This document shows positions 45,595 through 53,387 of a stretch of 64,000 nucleotides of DNA, in pieces. The DNA is from Phytoseiulus persimilis. Taxonomy: Eukaryota; Arthropoda; Arachnida; Mesostigmata; Phytoseiidae. Position 1 is the first letter of the stretch. The number at the start of each line of letters is the position of its first letter. A program made the position numbers and the translations under genes. Location of the stretch: the NCBI GenBank assembly GCA_037576195.1, contig CM075103.1, forward strand, positions 37,399,250 through 37,463,249, given 5' to 3'. The notes below the pieces were generated by a model. The model did no database searches. It worked only from the letters and a program-made list of their open reading frames with translations, and was not told where the DNA came from.

Positions 45595-46686
45595 TCAGGA
45601 CCTGTCAACACCTGTGTCAGGAAGTAGGTGAGATCGCCGTGTGGGCGGTCGCCTGAATTTCTGACATCGGGTACGCAGTAGTGTATTCACCGGACAGTTT
45701 CCGCATCGTCCCATCTTTTCTGCCATTTCTCGCACGAGTCTTCCCTCATTCCTTCCATCGAGCGGAGGTTTTGTCCCTTTGCAGTTCGCGTCTTCGGTTG
45801 TTTTGTTTGTTTGATGTATCAGGGATCTCTCTTCGATCTTAATTGACCAGAGCCAGTGGCGTAGCCAGCATTTTTCCTGGGAAAGGGCTGATTTTTTTTT
45901 GCCGTCCGCCCACCTTCCACGCGTTCTGTAAAACCCTGAAGAAATCTTTGTTTCATCCTCTGCCGAAGCATTAACGGAGAATCTATGGAATTTATTCATT
46001 TGTGGAGTCCAATGAGAACGGTAGAATCGCCCGATCAACAAAAACAGGAAATCGAATCTGACTCTGAGCTGCGTCTTGTCTCGCAGACGGTCCTGTACGC
46101 TCTTATAGTCACTCGAAAACGGCCTTGCGGATTCTCGAAGCCGATCTCGTGGGCGCTCGTAGACGCTCTTACGCGTCAAATCATCTCTATAGACTCGAAA
46201 AAGTGTTGTCGGGGGGCTAAAGCCTGCTCCGCTCCCCCCCCCCCCCCCCCCTTGGCTGCGCGACTGACCAGAGCATCGCCTCGCGAGGACCGTGAGGGCC
46301 TGAGCCGAGGCCGTTCGATAGCCCCTCCTTCTTCCCAAAGTCGTCCTGTTCGTTTGAAATCGGAGTGTGTATTGGGCGCACACCAGCCACGCGCAGCGAA
46401 CTATCGATTCTGTTACCGTGGCCAGCAAACTTCGTTGGGATTCGGAGGCTTCCCTGGTCCTCGGGAGGATTTTCGATATGCCATTGGCAATTCTCAGGGC
46501 CTTTGTAGTCACTATCATAATGTCAGCGGTTCCTCGGGTGCCCAAATCGAGCGTAAGTCCAAAGTATTTCACTGTTTGTTCGTTCTCGATTTGTTGGCCT
46601 GTAGAAAGAGGCGCGGGTTTTCCAAGCTCGAATACCTCTGTTCCAAATATTGTGATGATGCCCCGGCTCTTTCTCACTCTCGGCAT
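45595..46686 (-). pseudogene. Decayed LINE reverse-transcriptase fragment
   Basis: The minus frame reads FELGKPAPLSTGQQIENEQTVKYFGLTLD...KALRIANGISKILPRTREASESQRSLLATVTESIVRCAWLVCAQYTL. This is the post-catalytic thumb region of non-LTR RTs, which typically has a KYLGVxLD core and a later S-x-YA(A/P)PVW-like helix. The upstream polymerase motifs are absent beyond 46690. The fragment is interrupted by the hAT miniature element at 45854-46266 and loses frame afterward. The open frame across the insertion is fortuitous. Confidence 0.6.
45854..46266. mobile_element. 413-bp hAT-type miniature element (MITE)
   Basis: The left end CAGTGGCGTAGCCAGC and the reverse complement of the right end, CAGTCGCGCAGCCAAG, form terminal inverted repeats of about 16 bp. 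The element is flanked by perfect 8-bp duplications accagagc at 45846-45853 and 46267-46274, the target-site size of hAT (and related 8-bp) transposons. The interior is non-coding and includes a C18 run at 46234-46251. It is inserted in the older LINE fragment, which dates it as the younger event. Confidence 0.88.
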
Positions 46687-46845
46687 GAGTTTTGATAGTC
46701 AGGTAGCTCCGGAGTCACTCTCGGTCTAAGACGCATACGATCAACAGCTCAACGGGGTTTCGAATCAGCGAGACTCCATGTTCGAATTTCGTGTAGATAT
46801 GCACAGGATCGAGACCGGGTGACGTGGGATGGACGTAAGTACATG

Positions 46846-48562
46846 TCACTCTCGAATTCGAATAGGTCGAGGAACAGTGATACGGTTGCTGCTGCCGTGA
46901 TTGCGAGGAATGGGTGGACCTCCTCGTCCCTCCAGTCTGAGGTTGACGTTGTTCAGGGAATTTGTGAGGATGCAATGCTCCCGCCTTCTCCCCGAAACCA
47001 GTTCCCAACAGAGTACTGTCAAGGATAAAAATGCACATGCCGCAAAAATTGGCTTCAGCTTCCGCAGGCTGTCCATGTCGAACTGTCCAATAATCTCGTC
47101 GACACCGATGTACTCTTTCAAGCGTTGTTCATTATTGTCATGAGTCACTTCAAATAGATGACCTGCTTGCCCGTAGTATCTTCTCAAGTCCTTCCCCTTC
47201 GGATGGAGTTGAACGCGAGAAAGGAAGCCTGTCGCTATGAAAAGATCGACGATTGAGCTCGCTGTAGTCGATATCAGAGGATATTGTCCTACGCCTGGAG
47301 CGGCCCCACTGAAGGCTAGCTTGTTCCTTTGAATATATGATTGGATTGGTTTACGGGCCATGTGTGGGCCATCGAGATCCTGATTTGTCCGATGCAGAGG
47401 CTTCCCGAAAATCGCCCTTTGCTCTCGATTGAGGTTGCAAATGCACTTGTTTCGCGCGATTGCATAATTCAAACGGTGCTTCGAGTAGCAGGGAGCAAGA
47501 TGCTCGCAATCGAGGAAATCCAAACAGACGTGATAAACTCGTGGGTCCAGGAAGAACGACATGATGAAGTTGTTGTATGCTTGCATGACAAAGAAGCACA
47601 ACAGCAGCGCGGTGCTCGCTGCTATCATCTGGGAGCATCTCCGGATTTCAGCGTTCATATCGATCACTACGATGAAGTTCAACGAGACTCTGGCCAGTGA
47701 GTTCGCGTATGTATCCATCTCCAACCGCGAGATGAGTTTAGAGACAATCAAAGTGGTCGTCAACGTCAGAATCCACACCTCGAACGTGAATGGCTTCATC
47801 AGAGCTGTGACATCGGTTTCCTGTCGGCTTATCGTGAAGAAGCAGTCGAGAGAATTCTGCGCCGATGTCGAATAGCGAAACAACACGCTTCGTTCAAAGT
47901 GAGTGCTAGCTCGGTGTGTGGCGATCAAATTCATCCCGATACGGGTAGTGTTACAAGCAACCAAACTATACAAGAGTAGTCTAGGAACTCCGGGGTAGAA
48001 TCTCCGGAGGTGGAAACTGTCCAAATTACAATAAATTCCAGTTCTAAAACAGGTACTTATAGACGCGTTGGCTTTCCAGAAAACGAGGTTATCGAAATTA
48101 TTGACGCAAACGAATTCCCGAGCTCCGTCGCTATTCCAGAACAAGGAATTGAAGCACGGACTCGATTGAAGCCATGCGACTCGTTTGCGAAGATAGATGA
48201 CAAGTAGGAGTTTGTGACGGAAATTTTGGAAAGCCACGTGAGAAGACCACTTGAGGAGAGATCACAACAATCTGGAGGTTCACGGCCAGAACATCCAAAT
48301 ATAGCGGCATGACGTCACTGGGTTCGGTGAAATCAGAGGGTGATCTCAAAACCAATAAGCTCGCCCTAAGATTCATTGCTTCCATCAGCAAGTGGGTGCC
48401 GATGTCCAGAATCAGCAGTCGGGTCGGCGGTATTCCCTGCTCGAGAGCGAACTTCTCTGCTTCGGTCATGACATTCACGGCGGTCTGCTGCATGGGAGAC
48501 GGGGCGTTGGCAGCACTCATCGCAATCCTGGACAATAGGATGACCGATATGGCTGAGAGCAT
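46846..48562 (-). pseudogene. Ionotropic-receptor-like gene 3, one frameshift
   Basis: Collinear with the genes at 4558-6198 and 11398-13104. The N-terminal part (ATG at 48560-48562) encodes a signal peptide, PPTRLLILDIGTHLL and PLYLDVLAVNLQIVVIS. At about 48235-48245 the frame must shift by one base to continue AFQNFRHKLLLVIYL. The rest is open to 46846: ETDVTALMKPFTFEVW before M1, LLLCFFVMQAYNNFIMSFFLDPRV at M3, DCEHLAPCYSKHR and a final M4. The C-terminal tail is longer and more polar than in gene 1. All other landmarks are intact, so this is either a very recent pseudogene or a single-base sequence error in a working gene. The predicted product is a ligand-gated channel subunit of about 570 residues if the indel is an error. 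Confidence 0.78.
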
Positions 48563-49299
48563 TTTCGATGTTGACTCATTCAGAGGAGATCATTACCTCT
48601 GAACCCTGAGCCTAGGTAGCGAGATCCCAGACATAATGCGACCGTCGGCCTGTGAATGTCCAGGATCGGCGCCTAAATATTGCCTGACATTTCAGAAGCG
48701 GAGCCACAAAACATCAAGTGAGTTCACGCAGCACGCGGCCGATCTCACAATTGCCACAGCCAAAGTTATCTGAACGTCGTCTCCGTCTTTTTTGTATCCC
48801 AGAAGTGAGACGTGACTGGCGGAAAATATCCGCTAGAGTTCTCTCGACGATGTCCAACGGAAGAACTCTATCGACCGTATGAAGAGACCAGGGATACACG
48901 CCCCACAGCGACGAAATGATCCTCATGATTGCTTTCTAACTGTTGCAGAACTATCGTTTCTAATGATCGTTTCCACGCTCATCGTCTGTTGCCTCTCTGC
49001 CATCCAAATCTCTCTCGCTGTCGACAACCGTGCGACTCATGTTATCGAATGCCTCTTTGAAATATATAAGCCCGGTTCAAGCTCTCAGGAGCAATCCATT
49101 GAAATCTTCGACGGGTCTCCCGGTGACCTCAAGCATTCAGCTCCCCACGTTGCCTGAGAACCACTCAAGGTTCTCGGGCGCGCCATTCCAATGTGGGCAC
49201 AGAATGATCTCCGCGCTTCCAGAGTACGGAATTCGCGGAGAACCTTTCGCCCGCTGTGACGTTGCGCGATCAGATTCACACCGGGAATAGACTTACTTT
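48563..49299. other. Region with unassigned exon-like segments
   Basis: The minus frame 48714-48926 (70 codons; RIISSLWGVYPWSLHTVDRVLPLDIVERTLADIF) follows an acceptor-like caacagttag and could be a terminal exon. The plus frame 48940-49157 contains a membrane-like SFLMIVSTLIVCCLSAIQISLAV after an acceptor-like gttgcag. The two overlap on opposite strands, so at most one is real. Neither is recognised. Confidence 0.3.
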
Positions 49300-49509
49300 A
49301 CCGAGAGCTTCGCCACAAAGTCGGCCTTCCGCTTTAACCTCGGATTTCGCATGCATTCCGAGCAAACCGGGAGGACGGCTGTTGGTCAACGTGGTCCGAA
49401 ACCGAGCGAAATCGTAGCGAGATCGTGAATATTCTTCGCGGCCCATTGCGCTAAAATGTTTGAGACGATGTGAGAGAGTTGAGTCTCTGTAGTATGGTGC
49501 TACAGCCAT
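49300..49509 (-). CDS. Unidentified first-exon candidate
   Basis: An ATG at 49507-49509 opens about 70 codons with balanced composition (MAVAPYYRDSTLSHRLKHFS...KSEVKAEGRLCGEALGK) that end at a consensus GTAAGT donor near 49297. A possible next exon follows an acceptor-like cacag near 49250 and reads GSPRIPYSGSAEIILCPHWNGAP to a stop. Another possible terminal exon is 48714-48926. The family is unknown. The donor and codon usage make a real exon plausible. Confidence 0.35.
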
Positions 49510-49539
49510 ACAGGATGGTCAAATGGGTGGTCCCTTCTT

Positions 49540-49869
49540 TCATTCATAGCGCCGCGAGAGGAAGTTCATTCTTTCTCTCCGTTCGATAGCTGGAAGGATG
49601 TAGCCTGTTGGGAGCGAATCACAAGAATCGGTCAAGAATTGCGTTTCACGGACCGGCTCAAAGATGACCCTTATTTTCTGAAAGGCTTCCTCGACCTGTC
49701 GTGAAAACGGCAAAAGTTGACCGATCGAGTTCGTTCGTACCCGACTCGAGGCAGAAGAGGATGCCGCTGCAACCCCAAAGGTGGCGTATCTAGCTCTAAC
49801 CGCCACCGAGGCGAACTGGCAAAAGTGCTCCCCCAGAAACCCGCACGAAAACTTGTTGGGACTCTGAAA
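49540..49869 (-). CDS. Unidentified terminal-exon candidate
   Basis: After an acceptor-like ccttttcag near 49870, a minus-strand frame reads SPNKFSCGFLGEHFCQFASVA...RTNSIGQLLPFSRQVEEAFQKIRVIFEPVRETQF...AIERRERMNFLSRRYE, ending at TGA at 49540-49542. The composition and the acceptor support a last exon of about 110 codons. Upstream exons were not found. The following gene candidate starts only 31 bp downstream. No domain is recognised. Confidence 0.35.
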   Translation of the reverse strand, partial: FQSPNKFSCGFLGEHFCQFASVAVRARYATFGVAAASSSASSRVRTNSIGQLLPFSRQVEEAFQKIRVIFEPVRETQFLTDSCDSLPTGYILPAIERRERMNFLSRRYE

Positions 49870-51717
49870 AGGTTCTGGGCGTTGAAAACAAGGACATACC
49901 TACGGAATTTTATCACGGTACTGTGATGATCCGAATTGTGCACGATGAGCCTCGAGTGTGGCGAAACTTTCTATAACAGCTTCAAAGTCTGTTTTATTCG
50001 GTTTCATCTCTCTCAATGCTCCAAAGCGCTGATGCGCTCAGCCTCCCTTAACCCATGATGACCATGACTCGTTTATCATTCAAGTCTTGTCATTTATCTC
50101 ATCACAAATCCTCTTCGATGTGCGGAACCGCAACCACGATTCCGCACCCCCTCAGCGATCTGGGTCGCGATTTTGTTCTCGATTCGGATCGAATATCGGC
50201 TGCAGCTGAGGAGATTGACAGAGCTGAAAATCCGTCTGTCTTCAGCTTTGCGCCCCCTCGTTAGATAGAGATGCAAGTCCGAATTCGTTTCCCTCTCAGT
50301 CCTCTGAGGGACGTTCGTGTGCCTGAGATGGAGGGGATTCTATTGCAGTCAGAAAGATTCACAAAACATGGTCTCTCCCGCGCACTCATTCCATCTGGGG
50401 CGAAGTATCGGTCCCGAGACAGAATTGAATCTCCAACGCAGACACGGAGACGGACGAAATTTGAGCTCCGATTTTGCACCCCTCAGAGATCTCGGGTGCT
50501 TATAAGCCGGGAGATGAATAGAGTCGATTCCGTGGTTACGGATATGGATAAATATCAATCACGGCCTCAAGCCCCTCAGCTTTGCGGTCCCCAACTGCGC
50601 ACCCCGTCAGCTTCGCGCCCGGGGCCCGTTTCGGGGCTCATCGCCACGTCAATTGCTGCAGTTTTTTCGCAGTGAAATGCATGAGTCTGCAACGATTGGC
50701 TTGAAGTGATTTTCAGCTCGCTGCTTAGGTTAGCACTCCTTTTGGGCTCTCGCTCAATAGCCGACGGAGGAATTCGAGTTTGTTGTTCGGCTCACGATCA
50801 ACATGATCTCTTGATAGTTGATGGTTTCTCGATTTTAACCATGTGATTGCTCGGACTACAGGCTCAGGAGCTATGGGTCAAGCTCACCCAGAAATCCCGC
50901 GTATAGCGGACCCCAGATGACGGACCCCCAGATACAAACGTCGCTCGTCATTGCTCGAGGTCTTTGAATCTGAGAATTCTGACGGAAAACAACTCGAAGA
51001 ATCGGTAGAAAACCAGCTGACATCCGTGCGAATTGCAGCTTCGACACATGAGGCGTATCCCCAAATCCTGAGCGATTGAAGTTAGGAACGGCAATTAAAA
51101 AGTCAAGGAGGCGGAAAGAGAAACTTTTGACGACAGATTTCTCGAAGAGGTCGTAGGAAAATACCCGACCACTTGAGTTGGAGTGGTTTTTCCGCCCCCG
51201 CAGAAAATTTGCAACCCTCCATCGAAATCAGTTATCTTAACCAGTATCAGCTTACATGGATATGCCCACCATTTTCGAGGGAAGAAGAATAATATTTCCG
51301 CGAATTCTCGCAACCGAGTGCCGGTGGTGTTTGGAGCCGGACAGAATAAGCTTAGACACAGTGCCGACCCCCGTGCATTGCAAATGACGGCAAACATGTC
51401 CCCAGCGTCCCTCAAAACAGGCGATTTTCGGTGAAATCTCACTGCTTTTCATAGGGCTTATACGAATGCCAGAGCTCACCAAGCGGCCGGCTGAGTGACT
51501 CGGTGTCTCATCCCAGATTCCGAGAGAATTATCTAATCGATACACCATCGGAATATCATGGTTTTCTATTTTCATTTTCGCTCAACGGGCAAAAAACGAA
51601 AAGAGTAAGTGCGCCGGGCGCCGATTTCGCTCATTCAGCGGGGCGCGAGGTAGGCGGGAAAACGATGCCGGATCTGGAATGAAGGTGGCTTTCGGCTTCC
51701 CACAACCTTGGGTATAT
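49870..51717. other. Stretch without a recognised gene
   Basis: Plus frames at 50055-50264 and 50271-50675 and a minus frame at 51095-51442 are open but carry no domain signal. Similar short phrases (for example gattttg...ccctcag and gctttgcg) recur between 50150 and 50640, suggesting a decayed repeat. The last bases, ...gtatat, form the left flank and the 4-bp target copy of the Ty3/gypsy element. Confidence 0.35.
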
Positions 51718-51989
51718 TGTAAGACTGCCGGATCTTGGGGATTCACTCGCTTTATTTCGCTGGCTCGTCGAATCTAAACCGGGTATCGCGGCTGCGACCG
51801 ATCTCGATTGAGTGTGCCGAAAAAGTGACTCTCCGTTCTCTCTCTATGATCAACTTCTAATTCTCCTTTCCAATTCCGCCCTCGCACCATCTTCTCCGAG
51901 ATGATCGGGGCGCTCTCTAGCGGTGGCGGGAACAATGAGCGATACCTAGGGTTGGAGCTACATGGGGCGAGATCATTTACAATCCTACA
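51718..51989 (-). repeat. Ty3/gypsy 3' LTR (272 bp)
   Basis: In element orientation it begins TGTAGGATTG and ends CAGTCTTACA. It is preceded on the element strand by the polypurine tract GTGGGGGGGTC (51991-52002 region). The integrase reading frame runs into this LTR before meeting a stop at 51774. Confidence 0.92.
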
Positions 51990-53387
51990 TGACCCCCCCA
52001 CTAATGAGGAACCGACCCGGTTCTTGTCGGTGCTCAGCTGGTTTGCTTCCGCCAAATACTCGGGCCGTTTGCGGTTCCTCGTGGGGTATCTTTTGGCTTC
52101 TTCTCTATCGGTCTCCCGGGCTGGATCGTTGGACGCTGGACCGAAGGTTGTCGGATTGACATGTGCTGGATCGCTGGGCGCTGGATCAATCGGTGCCGGA
52201 TCGGTGTGTGCTGGTTCACGCTCTGCTAGGTCAATCTCTTTGGCTGGTTCTGCAGTGCTGTCGGCTTCTTCGATCTGTTCGTCTTGATGAGCTGGACTCG
52301 CTTGGCTTTCTGCGGTTACTACCATTTTCAGGCGCGAAGAGTGGACCACATGCGGTTTCGTTCTTGGTCCCGGTAGTTTCGCCCCGGGTTCGGGGATGAT
52401 CAAAAACGTTTCCGGGCCTTTTTGCTCGCCTATCCTAAACGGTCCGAAGAAGGGGCTTTGTAGTTTGTCCGACTGGCCGACCTTCCGTAGCGGTTCGTGG
52501 AGCCAAACCAAATCTCCGGGGTGGAACGGTGTTGTCCTACGATCTCTATCGTACGCTGTCTTGTTGACGTCTTTCTCCTTGCCTGCCAGCTGTTTTGCGA
52601 GATCTCTGGCCTCGTCTAGTCGCTGTTGAAGTTTTTCCCCGTATTCGTTCGCACTCACGGTTTTTGCGATCGGTGGCGCCGGAAGGAACGTGTCGAAGGT
52701 GGTTGTTGCCTCTCTGCCGTGTACTAGAAAGAACGGGGAAAACTTGGTTGACTTCTGTGGGGCTGTTTTATAGGCATGGACGATGTCGGGCAGAATTTCA
52801 TCCCAGTCTGACTTATCCCCGTTGACGTATTTGCTGAGACCGTCCGCTAGCGTGCGATGGGATCGTTCTGTCAGGCCGTTGGTCGCCGGGTGGTATGCAC
52901 TTGTTTTCCTGTGGGCTGTACCCACTCGCCTCTTCACCTGCTCGACGATTTCCGACAGGAACGATTTTCCCTGATCGCTGATCAATACTCGTGGCGTGCC
53001 ATGCTGCAAGATCACATTTTCGACCAGAAAATTGGCCACTTGTTCTGCGGAACCATCCGGCAGAGCCTTGGCGATTAAGAATTTCGTCAAGTGACAGATA
53101 GCTGTCGCGATCACTCGGTTGCCTCTGCTGGTCGGGTTGAAGGAGACCAGATCGACCCCCACCGTATGAAACGGCGTATCTGGAGTCTCCATGTGCTGGA
53201 GCTGTCCGAATTCCGCTGGGTCATTCTTTCTTCTTTGACATTCTTGGCATCTTCTCACGAAGCTCTCCGAGTCTCGATACGCGGACGGCCAGTAGTATTT
53301 CTGCACGAGCTTCCCGTAGGTTCTGGCGATACCCAGGTGTCCCGCTTCCCTCGATGTATGTGCTGCTTCCAGGGCTTCGTTTCTCAT
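51774..53387 (-). CDS. Ty3/gypsy integrase region
   Basis: A 537-codon open frame. The HHCC zinc-binding part reads AHTSREAGHLGIARTYGKLVQKYYW...CQECQRRK. The catalytic core includes FHTVGVDLVSFNP, LISDQGKSFLSE and NGLTERSHRTL with the D,D,E triad. A chromatin/LTR-binding C-terminal region (TPFHPGDLVWLHEP) is followed by a repetitive acidic segment rich in Pro-Ala-(H/P) units (ADSTAEP...AHTDPAPIDPAPSDPAH). The frame differs from the upstream pol frame. Coding sense in this frame extends upstream as FEIVTGILYKRNFSRTGDESLLVLP to about 53480, so a single-base indel near 53460-53490 separates RNase H from integrase. Confidence 0.9.
   Translation of the reverse strand: MRNEALEAAHTSREAGHLGIARTYGKLVQKYYWPSAYRDSESFVRRCQECQRRKNDPAEFGQLQHMETPDTPFHTVGVDLVSFNPTSRGNRVIATAICHLTKFLIAKALPDGSAEQVANFLVENVILQHGTPRVLISDQGKSFLSEIVEQVKRRVGTAHRKTSAYHPATNGLTERSHRTLADGLSKYVNGDKSDWDEILPDIVHAYKTAPQKSTKFSPFFLVHGREATTTFDTFLPAPPIAKTVSANEYGEKLQQRLDEARDLAKQLAGKEKDVNKTAYDRDRRTTPFHPGDLVWLHEPLRKVGQSDKLQSPFFGPFRIGEQKGPETFLIIPEPGAKLPGPRTKPHVVHSSRLKMVVTAESQASPAHQDEQIEEADSTAEPAKEIDLAEREPAHTDPAPIDPAPSDPAHVNPTTFGPASNDPARETDREEAKRYPTRNRKRPEYLAEANQLSTDKNRVGSSLVGGSCRIVNDLAPCSSNPRYRSLFPPPLESAPIISEKMVRGRNWKGELEVDHRERTESHFFGTLNRDRSQPRYPV

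Noticed and set aside
45595..46686. A single 363-residue minus-strand protein
   Set aside because: Its middle third is translated hAT miniature element, including a poly-Gly run from the C tract; only the part above 46274 is LINE-derived.
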